Source: Bordetella parapertussis (lineage in GTDB: Bacteria; Pseudomonadota; Gammaproteobacteria; Burkholderiales; SG8-39). Taken from it: a stretch of DNA of 46,288 nt. The translations under genes and the position numbers were made by a program. Below the pieces are notes generated by a model. That model had not been told where the DNA came from. It ran no database searches and was given only the letters and a program-made list of their open reading frames with translations. Positions 8,311 through 17,537 of the stretch are shown one piece after another (positions within the stretch are counted from its first letter, which is position 1; each line of letters begins with the position of its first letter). The stretch is from contig CAMAWC010000023.1 of assembly GCA_945861875.1 (NCBI GenBank), positions 1 to 46,288 of the forward strand, read 5' to 3'.

Positions 8311-8763
8311 ATGGCGGACAAGCCCCTGCCGCATTACGCCGGACCGCTGAAACTCGAACAGGCGCGGTCCTTGCTGGCTCTGGCCGAATTCTCGGATGCG
8401 GCCTTCAGCCGCGACGGCCCGCAGGCCGAGGTCGAGCACCGCGACCTCGGCCTCGCGGCGGCGACCGGCGGCCGCATCGGCGCGACGCATACCCGCGCCA
8501 TCCGCCCGTTCAGCAAGGAAACCGGCTGGCACTGGCACGACATGAGCGGCCATTTTGTTTTTGTCATTCGCGGCTTTATCACTTTTCGCTATACCGGCCA
8601 TGACGGCGACGTGGTCGTGCGCACCGGCGGCTGCGTCTCCCAACCCGGCGGCGTGCCGCACAACGTGGTGGCGCGCTCCGACGATCTGGAGCTGATTGAA
8701 ATCAACATGCCCGCGAACTACGGGACATGGGCGGTCGAGCCACCACCATTGGTCAAGCCCTGA
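8311..8763 (+). CDS. Cupin domain protein
   Basis: A 150-residue single-domain cupin. The frame is open further upstream, but ATG 8311 has AAAGGA 8-10 bp before it and lies just after the preceding stop. Motif 1 is GWHWHDMSGHFVFVIRG, with the two His and a third His replacing the usual Glu; motif 2 is QPGGVPHNV. These could bind a divalent metal. Small cupins in catabolic operons are often isomerases, dioxygenases or lyases, and nothing further is diagnostic. It lies 22 bp after the Bug gene and 63 bp before the alcohol dehydrogenase gene. Confidence 0.85.
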   Translation: MADKPLPHYAGPLKLEQARSLLALAEFSDAAFSRDGPQAEVEHRDLGLAAATGGRIGATHTRAIRPFSKETGWHWHDMSGHFVFVIRGFITFRYTGHDGDVVVRTGGCVSQPGGVPHNVVARSDDLELIEINMPANYGTWAVEPPPLVKP

Positions 8764-8826
8764 CGGTGCGTCACCGGCCCCTACGGGCATTGCCCGCAAC
8801 AACGCCCTACTGCAACTGGAGACCGG

Positions 8827-9930
8827 ATGAAATTTCGCGCGGCAGTGCTGAACAAAATCAACGACCCGCTGACCATAGACACACTGGAGCTGGCGCCACT
8901 GTCGCCGACCGACGTCCTGGTCCGGGTCAGGGCCAGCGGGCTTTGCCATACCGACCTGGAAGTCATGCGCGGGTCGCTCGCCTACCCGCTGCCTATCGTC
9001 CTGGGCCACGAGGGCGCCGGCATCGTCGAGGAGGTAGGGAGCGCGGTGACGCAAGTCGCGGTCGGTGATCACGTTGTCTGCTCGTGGAACCCGCATTGCG
9101 GCCACTGTTTTTATTGCGAGCGCGACCAGCCCATCCTGTGCGAGCCGTTTGCGCGCAACCAGCCAAAAGGGCTGCTTCCGGACGGGCACTCGCGCATGCG
9201 GCGCAACGGCGAACGCATCCACCATTTCTCGGTGACATCCAGCCACGCCGAATACACCATCGTGCCGGAATCGGGGGCCATCCGCGTGCCAAGGGAAATT
9301 CCCTTTGACCGGGCGTGCATCATCGGCTGCGGTGTGATGACCGGCGTCGGGGCGGCGGTACGCAAGGCCAGGGTCGAGGCCGGCGCCAGTGTCGTGGTGA
9401 TCGGGTGCGGCGCCGTCGGCCTGAACGTATTGCAGGGCGCGAGACTCGCCGGCGCCGGAACAATCATTGCGGTGGATGTCGGCCCGGTCAGGCTGGCGCG
9501 CGCCATGCCGTTTGGCGCCACCCATGCTATTGATGATTCCGCCGGGAACACCCTGGACGAAATCAAGGCGCTGACCGGCGGTCGCGGCGCGGACTATGTA
9601 TTCGAAGCAGCCGGCAACAAGCACACGCTGCGCCTCTCGGTCGAAGCGGCCCGCCCGGGCGGGCAGGTCGTCTGGCTCGGCAAACTCAGTGCCGGCGAGG
9701 AGATGAGCTTTCGCTGGGGCTCGTTGATGGGCGAGAAGCGCATTGTGCGCTCCAGCTATGGCGATGCACGCCCGCGCCGCGATTTCCCGTGGATCGCCAA
9801 TGAATATCTCGCGGGCAGGCTCCGGCTTGACGAGCTGATCACCAACCGCATCAAGCTGGAGCAGATCAACGATGGGATGGCCTGCCTGGCACGCGGCGAG
9901 GGCATCCGCACCGTCATCATGTTCGATTAG
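8827..9930 (+). CDS. Zinc-dependent alcohol dehydrogenase (MDR superfamily, class III-like)
   Basis: A 367-residue medium-chain dehydrogenase. Catalytic zinc ligands are Cys40, His61/Glu62 and Cys168 (IIGCGVMTG); the structural zinc loop is complete with Cys91, Cys94, Cys97 and Cys105. The Rossmann motif is VVIGCGAVGLN near 190-200, followed by acidic IAVDVG, suggesting NAD preference. Overall it resembles the formaldehyde/benzyl alcohol dehydrogenase branch. It would oxidise an alcohol to an aldehyde in the cytoplasm. It is the fifth gene of the operon-like set; its substrate presumably comes from the same pathway as the PhyH and Gfo products. Confidence 0.92.
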   Translation: MKFRAAVLNKINDPLTIDTLELAPLSPTDVLVRVRASGLCHTDLEVMRGSLAYPLPIVLGHEGAGIVEEVGSAVTQVAVGDHVVCSWNPHCGHCFYCERDQPILCEPFARNQPKGLLPDGHSRMRRNGERIHHFSVTSSHAEYTIVPESGAIRVPREIPFDRACIIGCGVMTGVGAAVRKARVEAGASVVVIGCGAVGLNVLQGARLAGAGTIIAVDVGPVRLARAMPFGATHAIDDSAGNTLDEIKALTGGRGADYVFEAAGNKHTLRLSVEAARPGGQVVWLGKLSAGEEMSFRWGSLMGEKRIVRSSYGDARPRRDFPWIANEYLAGRLRLDELITNRIKLEQINDGMACLARGEGIRTVIMFD

Positions 9931-9970
9931 GCCGCAACATGCGGGCGCAACGCACCAGGCATGATTTCCC

Positions 9971-11026
9971 ATGAATGATCCGGGCTTCAGGCATCCGCCT
10001 CTGGCCGCAGGCCATATCGATGCCCGGCACCAGGTCGCGTCCCTCGGCGACCTCGCGCTGCAATCCGGCGAGATCCTGCGCGACTACACGCAATCCTACG
10101 TCACACACGGCGAACTGAACCGCGACAAGTCCAATGCCGTGCTCGCCTGCATCTCGCTCACCGGCAACCATCACAGACTCGATTTCCTCATCGGACCGGG
10201 CAAGGCGCTCGATCCGGCGCAGTATTTCATTGTCGCCGCGGATCCCATCTCCAACGGGCTTTCGACCTCGCCGTCAAACAGCGCACGACAGCCGGGGATG
10301 CGCTTCCCGCGCTTTGGCATCCGCGACATGGTGGAGAGCCAGAACCGGCTGCTGCGTGAGCACCTGGGCATTCCCCGCCTGCACGCGGTGATTGGCGCCT
10401 CGATGGGCGGCATGCAGGCGCTGCAATGGGCGGTCAGCCACCCGCAGTACCTCAAGGCCTGCGTGGCGATGACGCCGATGGCAAAGACATCCGCCTGGGC
10501 GGTGCTGGTGACCGAAGCCGCGCGTGCCTGCCTGATGGCTGACCCGGCCTGGACCGGCGACGGCTTTAATGCCGTACCGCAGCGGGGCTGGCACGCGTAC
10601 GCTGCCTTGATGACGGCCTTGTTAAGCAGGACACCGGCCGCACTTGACGAGTTCCTGCCCGACTGTGCCGCCGCCCATCAGTGGTTCGACAATGTCCTGG
10701 CGCAGACCAGGGCAAACCGCTTCGACGCACACGATTACCTCTACCAGTCCTGGGCCTACGAAGCGCACGACCTGGGAGCAACGGCGGGCTTTTACGGCGA
10801 TACCGCGGCCGCGCTGGCTGCTGTAAAGGCCAAAACGCTGGTGCTCTCCCCGCCCCTCGATTTGTTCAACCCGGTGGCGGCCGCCCGTGCTGCGGCTGCC
10901 GCCATACCCGGCGCGAAATTCATCGAAATTCCCTCGCTGCAAGGTCATCAGGCCGCGAACAGCACAAGCGCAGACGATGCTGCATTCCTGAATCGGGTGA
11001 TAGGTGAATTTCTCCACACGGATTAA
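9971..11026 (+). CDS. MetX-like alpha/beta hydrolase (homoserine O-acetyltransferase family)
   Basis: A 351-residue alpha/beta-hydrolase. Family landmarks are YVTHGELNRDKSNAVLAC near residues 43-60, the nucleophile elbow VIGASMGGMQALQWA with Ser144, the acid region LSPPLDLFNP, and the histidine segment LQGHQAANS. The MetX family includes true homoserine/serine acyltransferases and many hydrolases. Conserved substrate residues of genuine MetX are not all recognisable, and the gene sits at the end of a catabolic operon rather than with metW or other methionine genes. I therefore call it MetX-like and expect an ester or thioester hydrolase or acyltransferase in that pathway. Confidence 0.85.
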   Translation: MNDPGFRHPPLAAGHIDARHQVASLGDLALQSGEILRDYTQSYVTHGELNRDKSNAVLACISLTGNHHRLDFLIGPGKALDPAQYFIVAADPISNGLSTSPSNSARQPGMRFPRFGIRDMVESQNRLLREHLGIPRLHAVIGASMGGMQALQWAVSHPQYLKACVAMTPMAKTSAWAVLVTEAARACLMADPAWTGDGFNAVPQRGWHAYAALMTALLSRTPAALDEFLPDCAAAHQWFDNVLAQTRANRFDAHDYLYQSWAYEAHDLGATAGFYGDTAAALAAVKAKTLVLSPPLDLFNPVAAARAAAAAIPGAKFIEIPSLQGHQAANSTSADDAAFLNRVIGEFLHTD

Positions 11027-11139
11027 TTTATTTCGGTGACCTACCAGCGGCCCCGGGGTACGGCCATGCCTTGGGACTGGACTTTCCGCAAACCGCCCCC
11101 ACATTGGAGGGATGAGACTGCCGCCTGCGGGGCCATGAG

Positions 11140-12084
11140 ATGAAATACAAGGACTACTACGCCATCCTCGGCGTGGAACGCAACGCCGACACCGACGCGA
11201 TCAAGAAGGCGTATCGCAAGCTCGCGCACAAATACCATCCGGATGTGTCCAAGGATCCCCAGGGCGAGGCGAAATTCAAGGACGTGGCAGAGGCCTACGC
11301 CACGCTCAAGGATGCAGAAAAACGCGCCGCCTACGACCAGCTCGGCCGCCACAGCGCCGGCGAGGACTTCCGTCCGCCGCCGGACTGGGGACGCCAGGGC
11401 GGCGGACAGCAAAGCTTCGACGAGGCCGACCTCGCCGACTTGTTCGCCCACTTTGGCCGCGGCGGCGGACGGCGCGGTGCCGGTCATCACGGGCCCATAC
11501 CGATCCCGGGTGAAGACTTCGAGGTCAGGGCCGAGGTCAGCCTGGAAAATGCCTACCACGGGACGGTGCTCGAACTCGCGCTGAGCCTGCCCGAAATGGA
11601 CGCCGAGGGTTACATGCGCCGCGTGTCGCACACCATCAAGGCGCGCATTCCAAAAGGCGCCACCGACGGGCAGCGCCTGCGCCTGCGCGGCAAGGGCGGC
11701 AAAGGCTTTAACGGCGGGCACGATGGCGACTTGTACCTCAACATCACGCTCAAGCCACACGCGCTGTTTCGCGCCAGCGGACACGACTTGTACCTCGACC
11801 TGCCGCTCGCCCCCTGGGAGGCTTTGCTGGGCGCCACCGTGGAAGTCCCCACCCTCGGCGGCACGGTACAGCTGAAAATTCCGACCGGGACGCAGGCGGG
11901 ACAAAAACTGCGACTGGCCAGGCGCGGCCTGCCCAAACCGCACGAGGGCGAGGGCGATTTGTTTGCCATCGTGCAAATCGCCGTGCCGGCGGCGGCAAAC
12001 GACAAGGAGCGCGCGCTGTACCAGCAACTGGCCGAGGGCTCGAGCTTCAAGCCCCGCGGCCATTTCAAGGGAGCAGTAGCATGA
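11140..12084 (+). CDS. cbpA: CbpA-type DnaJ co-chaperone (curved DNA-binding protein)
   Basis: A 314-residue class B J-protein. The J domain spans residues 1-70 with the invariant His33-Pro34-Asp35 that activates DnaK ATPase. A Gly-rich linker follows (about 85-120), and then two C-terminal substrate-binding beta domains (about 125-300; IPKGATDGQRLRLRGKGGKG and LGGTVQLKIPTGTQAGQKLRL). There is no CxxCxGxG zinc finger, which separates it from DnaJ. In Escherichia coli, CbpA is a DnaK partner and nucleoid-associated protein held in check by CbpM. The downstream gene is cbpM, overlapping by 4 bp, which supports the assignment. Confidence 0.95.
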   Translation: MKYKDYYAILGVERNADTDAIKKAYRKLAHKYHPDVSKDPQGEAKFKDVAEAYATLKDAEKRAAYDQLGRHSAGEDFRPPPDWGRQGGGQQSFDEADLADLFAHFGRGGGRRGAGHHGPIPIPGEDFEVRAEVSLENAYHGTVLELALSLPEMDAEGYMRRVSHTIKARIPKGATDGQRLRLRGKGGKGFNGGHDGDLYLNITLKPHALFRASGHDLYLDLPLAPWEALLGATVEVPTLGGTVQLKIPTGTQAGQKLRLARRGLPKPHEGEGDLFAIVQIAVPAAANDKERALYQQLAEGSSFKPRGHFKGAVA

Positions 12085-12407
12085 ACACGGAACACGGTGA
12101 AATCATCTGGCTGGATGCGCGCTGCGAAGTATCGCTGGCCGAACTGGTGCGATTGTCCGGCCTGACCGAAACCGAGCTACAGCAACTGGTGGACTACGGC
12201 GCGCTGGTGCCGGTCAGTCAGCGCGAAGCACAGTGGACCTTCAGCGGCGAATGCGTGGTCAGCATCCAGGCCGCGCAACGCCTGCGCAAAGACTTTGACC
12301 TCGACCCGAACGCGCTGTCGGTGGCGCTGCGCCTGCTCGAGCGTATCCGCGCGCTTGAATCGCAATTGCGCGCGTTACGGGCGGAACTTCCGGCAGGACG
12401 TTTTTAG
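12081..12407 (+). CDS. cbpM: CbpM chaperone modulator
   Basis: A 108-residue MerR-like helical protein. It starts at the ATG inside the ATGA that ends cbpA, so the two are translationally coupled. It shows the CbpM pattern: a short N-terminal strand, a winged-helix-like segment (LAELVRLSGLTETELQQLVDYGALVP), a WTFSGECV turn, and a C-terminal helix pair (DLDPNALSVALRLLERIRALE). In characterised systems it binds the J domain of CbpA and blocks both its co-chaperone and DNA-binding activities. Confidence 0.93.
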   Translation: MNTEHGEIIWLDARCEVSLAELVRLSGLTETELQQLVDYGALVPVSQREAQWTFSGECVVSIQAAQRLRKDFDLDPNALSVALRLLERIRALESQLRALRAELPAGRF

Positions 12408-12410
12408 CGC

Positions 12411-12426
12411 GCCGGCCAAGGCCGGC
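12411..12426. terminator. GC hairpin after cbpM (possible terminator)
   Basis: A perfect 7-bp stem GCCGGCC-AA-GGCCGGC begins 4 bp after the cbpM stop. No T-run follows, so it may only stabilise or pause the transcript. It separates cbpM from the convergent minus-strand relic and kinase gene. Confidence 0.35.
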
Positions 12427-12494
12427 TTCGCGGCTTTCGCATCGCAGATCGACTGAAAACCCGCGCCAGTCGGGCGTTTCCAGGCGGTCATGCC

Positions 12495-12641
12495 GGCGGG
12501 TTTGGCGGGTTTGGCGCCTTTGGGCATTTTGTCCGCATAAGTTGCGGCGCGCCCGAATAAGTCGGCCAGATTCGTACCGCAAGTTATCAGGCCACCGATT
12601 TCTGCATACATTGAATCAGTCGAAATGGATGGCAAGCGCCA
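12495..12641 (-). pseudogene. Relic of an ABC transporter substrate-binding protein (C-terminal fragment)
   Basis: On the minus strand, about 49 residues read in frame as WRLPSISTDSMYAEIGGL followed by [20 protein letters not shown] and MPKGAKPAKPA. This closely resembles the near-C-terminal signature of the large family of proteobacterial ABC-type binding proteins (pattern [45 protein letters not shown], recalled from the family). The homology fades on both sides: there is no start, no periplasmic domain, and the expected VINLKTAKALGL tail is not readable. It lies directly upstream of the poorly conserved 3' end of the kinase gene. I read it as a decayed gene end; it explains the otherwise empty gap 12427-12669. 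Confidence 0.6.
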
Positions 12642-12669
12642 GCTTGGCCCTCCCGGAAGCAGCCGCTTA

Positions 12670-15186
12670 TTACGAAGCCCCTGTGTCCCCTGCGACCGCC
12701 TGCACCGCAGCGCAAAATTCATCAAGGTCTATCGCCTTGAAAATAAGATCGCGCACCCCGGCGGCGGACGCAGCCTGGCGCAGCGTTTCGTCGAGAAAAC
12801 CCGAGGTGATGGCCACCGGCAGGTCGGCGCGGATGCTGCGCGCTTCAAGCGCCACGTCAAGACCCGACATGCCCGGCATGTTGTAGTCGGTGAGCAGCAG
12901 ATAAAAGGCAGCCGGATCGGCGCGTAGTGCGGCCAGCGCCTCGCTTTGACTGCTAAAACCGCTGACGCGGTAGCCGCGGCGCTCGAGAAACCGTTTCACC
13001 AGAAACACCAAGCTATCGTCATCGTCGAGGTACAGGATATGTTTCCCGCCATCGAGGCCGAACGCCGGGGTGCTCGTCTTGCCGCCACCAGCCTCATTTA
13101 AAACAAGAGCGGTGGCCGCCTCGGCGGCAACCGGCAGGTAGATGGTGAAGGTCGTGCCCTTGCCCGGCGCGCTCTCCGCCACTATCGCGCCCTCATGCAC
13201 TTGCACGATGCCATGTACCACCGACAAACCCAGTCCCGTACCTTCACCGACCGGCTTGGTGGTAAAGAATGGCTCAAAGATGCGCGCAAGGGTGTTTGCA
13301 TCCATGCCCGGTCCATCGTCGCTCACCGACAGGCGCACCGTTTTCCCCGGATGACGGGCGCACAGGGCTTGCAGTTGCGGGTAGGCGGCTCCCGGCGCCG
13401 CATCGAGTGTCACCGTATCAAGGCCGATGTCGATTTGCCCCCGGCCCTCGCTCATCGCCTGCATGGCGTTGCTGACGAGGTTGATGATCACCTGCTGCAT
13501 TTGCGTGGTGTCGGCGAGCACCGCCGGGGCGTCGGCGGCACAGCGCACCCGCAGCGTCAGACGCGACGGCAGCGTGGCGCGCAAGAAGTGTTCCGATTCG
13601 GCCACCACCGCCGCCAGCGCGATGACTTTGCGTTCGGTCGACTGGCGCCGGCTAAAGGACAGGATTTGCTGCACCAGGTCGCGCGCGCGAATCGCCGCCT
13701 TGTGGACCTCATCCAGGCTGACGAGCGCAGACGCGTTGCCGGCCGAGTCCTCGCGCGCGAGTTTGGTATTACCCAGGATGGCGGCGAGAATATTATTGAA
13801 GTCGTGCGCAATGCCCCCGGCGAGGGTCCCGATGGCTTGCATCTTCTGTGATTCGCGCAATTGCGCTTCGAGCGCATCACGCGCGGCTTCGTCCCGTTTG
13901 CGCCCTGTTATGTCACGAAAAATGAGGGATACACCGCTAACTGCGCCGTCTGCTTCCTCAATGTTGGATCGGGTGACCGCAACATCAATGCGCCTGCCGT
14001 CCTTGGAAATCCTGACTGTCTCCGAAGACCGCACGCCCTTATTCTGCATAAACATCGCACGATTGTGAGCAGTCTCGCCATACAGTTCGGGAGGGATGAG
14101 CCTCGTAATGTCTAGCCCGATGGCCTCCGCCGCGCTATAGCCGAACAGGCGCTCCGCAGCCGCGTTCCATGTCACTATTTTCAGCGCAAGGTCGCGTCCG
14201 ACTATGGCATCGTTCGAGGATTCGACGATGGCCGAAAATCGGGCATTCTCGGCTTTGACGCGACCCAGCCAATACAGCAAACCGAACACCAGCCCAACGA
14301 GAAAAAGACCGGACAAACCCGCCGCCAGTGAGCTCGTCTTCCAGGCGGCGAGCGCGTCCCCGCGCGAAATCCCGACCGATACGAAAAAGGGAAATAGTTC
14401 CGACACCTGGTAACTGTAAATACGCGTAATGCCGTCCGCAGCCGAGGCAAGTTCTATCGTCACCGCCTTGCGGCCGTCGGCCAATGCCGCCCGTGTCGGG
14501 CTGTCTGGTGGCAGGGTCTGATTGGGCTTGCCGTTGTCCGGCCAGCGCAGGACCTGGTTGAAAGTGTCGTTGCGGTAGACGGCTACGACGCCTTCCGTGC
14601 CAAGCTTCACCGACCTGAGTAATTTTTGGAAGTATTGAAAATTGTGCGTCGCGGTCAGGACGCCGCGGAAAACGCCCTGCTTGTCGCGCAGCGGCTTGAC
14701 GATAACTACAGTTGATTCTCCTGTAATGCGCGAAATAATCACATCGGAGATTACCAGCGCGTCCTGCGGGTTATCGCGCGCTTTGCGGAAATGAACGCGA
14801 TCGGAAATATTCGCGGTCGAAGCTGCCTCCCTGCTGTCGCTGTAGAGCAGCTCGCCATTGGCATCAAAAATACGCATGCCGGCCTGCTCTGGGAAGTTTT
14901 TCCTATGCACATCCAGATTGGCGCTGACTTCTGCGGCATAACGGGGCACCGCTTCCCGGTTCAATGCCGCATCGGGCAGCCGGCTCGTCAGATCGAATAT
15001 GTCGCCCTCGATTCTGCGCAGCGTGGCATCCAATCGCGCCTCAATTACCGCGGCATAGTTGCGCGTCGCGATTTCCGTTTTTTGGACGGCCTCCTGGTAA
15101 GCCGCCCCGATCAGGTAAGAAAACAGCGACAGCCCGACCATCGCACCTATGCCAATACCAAGCTGCAGTTTTAGGCGATTATTCAT
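12670..15186 (-). CDS. Membrane hybrid sensor histidine kinase (dCache-PAS-HisKA-HATPase-REC)
   Basis: An 838-residue protein. Order: TM1 near 8-30; extracytoplasmic dCache-like sensor about 35-280 (FPEQAGMRIFDANGELLYSD, DRVHFRKARD); TM2 about 285-307; PAS about 313-428 (AIVESSNDAIVGRD ... VSLIFRDITGRK); HisKA with phospho-acceptor His461 in AGGIAHDFNNIL; HATPase with N-box Asn573, DDGPGM 623-628 and GTGLGLSVV 649-657; REC about 715-830 with acidic DDDD 721-724 and phospho-acceptor Asp767 (LLTDYNMPG). The usual REC Lys-Pro is Lys817-Ala (FKAID). The dCache domain suggests sensing of a small organic ligand. No separate response regulator is adjacent, so output likely passes to an unlinked partner. 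Confidence 0.93.
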   Translation of the reverse strand: MNNRLKLQLGIGIGAMVGLSLFSYLIGAAYQEAVQKTEIATRNYAAVIEARLDATLRRIEGDIFDLTSRLPDAALNREAVPRYAAEVSANLDVHRKNFPEQAGMRIFDANGELLYSDSREAASTANISDRVHFRKARDNPQDALVISDVIISRITGESTVVIVKPLRDKQGVFRGVLTATHNFQYFQKLLRSVKLGTEGVVAVYRNDTFNQVLRWPDNGKPNQTLPPDSPTRAALADGRKAVTIELASAADGITRIYSYQVSELFPFFVSVGISRGDALAAWKTSSLAAGLSGLFLVGLVFGLLYWLGRVKAENARFSAIVESSNDAIVGRDLALKIVTWNAAAERLFGYSAAEAIGLDITRLIPPELYGETAHNRAMFMQNKGVRSSETVRISKDGRRIDVAVTRSNIEEADGAVSGVSLIFRDITGRKRDEAARDALEAQLRESQKMQAIGTLAGGIAHDFNNILAAILGNTKLAREDSAGNASALVSLDEVHKAAIRARDLVQQILSFSRRQSTERKVIALAAVVAESEHFLRATLPSRLTLRVRCAADAPAVLADTTQMQQVIINLVSNAMQAMSEGRGQIDIGLDTVTLDAAPGAAYPQLQALCARHPGKTVRLSVSDDGPGMDANTLARIFEPFFTTKPVGEGTGLGLSVVHGIVQVHEGAIVAESAPGKGTTFTIYLPVAAEAATALVLNEAGGGKTSTPAFGLDGGKHILYLDDDDSLVFLVKRFLERRGYRVSGFSSQSEALAALRADPAAFYLLLTDYNMPGMSGLDVALEARSIRADLPVAITSGFLDETLRQAASAAGVRDLIFKAIDLDEFCAAVQAVAGDTGAS

Positions 15187-15401
15187 TTCCCTCCCGAGGC
15201 AGGAGGTGATTATGCGCGATTACACCCGAATCAGCCGGAAGGTCGATCTCGGCGGTTGTGGCCGGGGGCGGATTAAGAGCAGCGTCGGGTTTCAACCCCG
15301 GGCAGCCTTTCGCGTTTACCAAAAACAGCCGTGCACGCGTAAAGTTCGCAGTACCTCTTGCCAGACCACCCGGTCGCGCCGGATAGCCAAGGGAAACTGA
15401 C

Positions 15402-16433
15402 ATGAATTCAACGAATCCGAAGGACGACGTACTGGTCGCGCGCCGCAGGGTATTGGCCGGTGGCTTTGCATTTGGCACCGTTACAGCCGCAGGCATGGCA
15501 TTGGGGCAGCAGGTGATGCAGAACTTCGTGCCGTCGGGGCTGGCACCCAAGCCCAAGGGACCGCGGGTATTCATGGATTACGACAAGGAAGAGATCGATT
15601 GGGCCTACGACCAGGCGCCCTGGGCACCCAATGCAGGGGAGATTGTTAAGCGCAATGCGCAGAAAAGTGCGGCCGCGCTGGAGCGACTTGGGCCGCCGCG
15701 GCGCCTCGCCTATGGCCCGAAGGATATCGAGAAGCTCGACGTCTACACCACGCAGTCGCCGAACGCGCCCATTAACGTCTTTATCCATGGCGGCGCGTGG
15801 CGCGCCGGCAATGCCAGGTTGGTGGCCTATATGGCCGAGACTTTTGTCGACGCCGGGGGGATTTTCATTGCGCTGGATTTCAACAACGTCGGTGACGTCG
15901 AGGGCAGTCTGCTCGTTATGGCCGACCAGGTGCGCCGTGCCGTCGCCTGGGTAAAGAGGAATGCGACGAGCTTCGGCGGGGATCCCGGGCGTGTCTATGT
16001 CTCGGGCACCTCCTCGGGCGCGCATCTTGCCGGGGTTGTACTCACCACCGACTGGCAAAAGGATTTCAGTCTTCCGGCCGATACGGTGAAAGGCGGTCTG
16101 TGCTGCAGCGGCATGTACGACCTGTACCCGGTAAGCCTTTCGGCGCGTGCCGGTTACGTGAAGTTCAGCCAGGAAACGATCGAGCGCTTAAGTTCCCAAC
16201 GCCATATTGACAAGCTGGCGGCGCCGGTGATTGTGGCCCACGGCACGCGTGAAACCCCCGAGTTCCAGCGGCAGAATCGCGAGTTCGCGGCGGCGGTCAA
16301 GGCGGCGGGCAAGCCGGTGACCCTGCTCGTGGGCCAGGGCTACAACCACTACGAGATGTTCGAGACCCTGGGAAATCCCTATGGCCTGCTGGGACGCCAG
16401 ATGCTCAAAATGATGAAGCTGCGCACCGGCTGA
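15402..16433 (+). CDS. Exported alpha/beta hydrolase (HSL/esterase-lipase or kynurenine-formamidase-like)
   Basis: A 343-residue esterase-like enzyme. The N-terminus (ARRRVLAGGFAFGTVTAAGMALG) resembles a Tat-type signal with an RR-containing n-region, though the consensus is weak. The oxyanion-hole motif HGGAW (129-133) and nucleophile elbow GTSSG with Ser204 place it near carboxylesterases and formamidases; His316 in GYNHYEM is the likely catalytic base. The acid is probably in the TRETPEF segment. It stands alone on the plus strand. The 215 bp between it and the divergent kinase gene hold no recognised motif except a small purine-rich site before the ATG. Confidence 0.85.
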   Translation: MNSTNPKDDVLVARRRVLAGGFAFGTVTAAGMALGQQVMQNFVPSGLAPKPKGPRVFMDYDKEEIDWAYDQAPWAPNAGEIVKRNAQKSAAALERLGPPRRLAYGPKDIEKLDVYTTQSPNAPINVFIHGGAWRAGNARLVAYMAETFVDAGGIFIALDFNNVGDVEGSLLVMADQVRRAVAWVKRNATSFGGDPGRVYVSGTSSGAHLAGVVLTTDWQKDFSLPADTVKGGLCCSGMYDLYPVSLSARAGYVKFSQETIERLSSQRHIDKLAAPVIVAHGTRETPEFQRQNREFAAAVKAAGKPVTLLVGQGYNHYEMFETLGNPYGLLGRQMLKMMKLRTG

Positions 16434-16469
16434 TTGCGCTGCGGCGGGGCAGTAAAGAAGGCGGCCGCC

Positions 16470-17537
16470 CTAATCGACGTCCGCACTGCCCAGCTTGTCG
16501 GCGATCCACGCCTCGAGCAGGGTGTAAGTCACCGCCAACACCACCGGCCCGACAAAAATGCCGACCAGGCCGAAGCCCAGCATGCCGCCGATGACGCCGG
16601 CAAAGATCAGCAGCAGCGGCAGATCGGCGCCCTGTTTGATCAGCACGGGACGCAGGAAATTATCCAGCGTGACAACAAACAGGCTCCAGACCAGCAAGAA
16701 GTAGCCCCAGCCGGTGTCGCCGGTCCAGAACACCCAGCCGACGGCCGGGAAAAGAATCAGCGAGGGTCCCAACTGCGCGATGCACAGGATCAGCATCACC
16801 GCCGAGAGCAGCGCGGCAAACGGCACGCCGGCGATGGTCAGGCCGATGCCGCCGAGCAGCGTTTGCACGATGGCCGTGACGCCCACGCCCAGGGCCACGC
16901 CGCGTATGGCCTGCCCGGCGAGGATGACGGAATTTTCGCCGCGCTCGCCGCCCAGGCGGCGGCCGAAACGCAACACGCTTTTTGCGCCGGCTTCCCCGCT
17001 GGAATAAAGCACGGCCGACAACACCATGACCAGAAAAAACTGCACGAGCATGAAGCCCAACCCGCCCACCTCGCCCAGAACCCATTTGCCCGCTTGGCTC
17101 GCGTAGGGGCTGACCTTGGCCGCGAGGCCACCCCTGCCGGCAACTGCAAGTTCGCGCCACCATTCGTCCAGGTTGCCGCCGACCAGCGGCAAGCCGGCCA
17201 CCCAGGCGGGCGGTTGTGGCACCCCCGAGGCGGCGAGTTTCTTCGCCATATCGGTAATATCTTCGGCGCGAGTGGCAATGGTGTCGATGGCCAGCCACAG
17301 CGGCAGCACCAGCAACAGCAGCAGCAGCAGTGTCATGACGACGACCGCCGGGAAGCGCCGGCCGCCCAGGCGCCGCTGCACGGCCTTGAGCAGCGGCCAG
17401 GTGGCGACCACGATCATGGTCGCCCAGACCGCCGCGGCGAGAAACGGGCGCAGCACCCACAGTGAACTGGCCATGAGCAGCAATGTGCACAGTACCGCCA
17501 GCGTGGTACGGGTCAAATCGCGCGACATCTGGGCCAT
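16470..17537 (-). CDS. AI-2E/PerM family membrane transporter
   Basis: A 355-residue polytopic inner-membrane protein. There are two N-terminal hydrophobic segments (residues about 10-50) and one around 65-85, a soluble-looking loop to about 160, then five or so C-terminal segments. The conserved C-terminal stretch LILFPAVGWVFWTG ... LIKQGADLPLLLIFAGVIGGMLGFGLVGIFVGPVVLAV is typical of the family. Members range from AI-2 exporters to Na+/H+ antiporters and unknown permeases, so no substrate is assigned. It is convergent with the hydrolase gene and divergent from the unknown gene at 17714, with 176 bp between start codons. Confidence 0.9.
   Translation of the reverse strand: MAQMSRDLTRTTLAVLCTLLLMASSLWVLRPFLAAAVWATMIVVATWPLLKAVQRRLGGRRFPAVVVMTLLLLLLLVLPLWLAIDTIATRAEDITDMAKKLAASGVPQPPAWVAGLPLVGGNLDEWWRELAVAGRGGLAAKVSPYASQAGKWVLGEVGGLGFMLVQFFLVMVLSAVLYSSGEAGAKSVLRFGRRLGGERGENSVILAGQAIRGVALGVGVTAIVQTLLGGIGLTIAGVPFAALLSAVMLILCIAQLGPSLILFPAVGWVFWTGDTGWGYFLLVWSLFVVTLDNFLRPVLIKQGADLPLLLIFAGVIGGMLGFGLVGIFVGPVVLAVTYTLLEAWIADKLGSADVD

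Noticed and set aside
8260..9972. 570-residue minus-strand open frame across the cupin and alcohol dehydrogenase genes
   Set aside because: It is antisense to two genes with clear motifs; length is a by-product of high GC content.
9971..11026. Genuine homoserine O-acetyltransferase MetX
   Set aside because: Fold and nucleophile match the family, but there is no metW neighbour and the gene ends a catabolic operon; called MetX-like only.
16434..17465. 343-residue plus-strand frame rich in Gln, His and Asp
   Set aside because: Antisense to the AI-2E permease; low-complexity composition typical of shadow translation.
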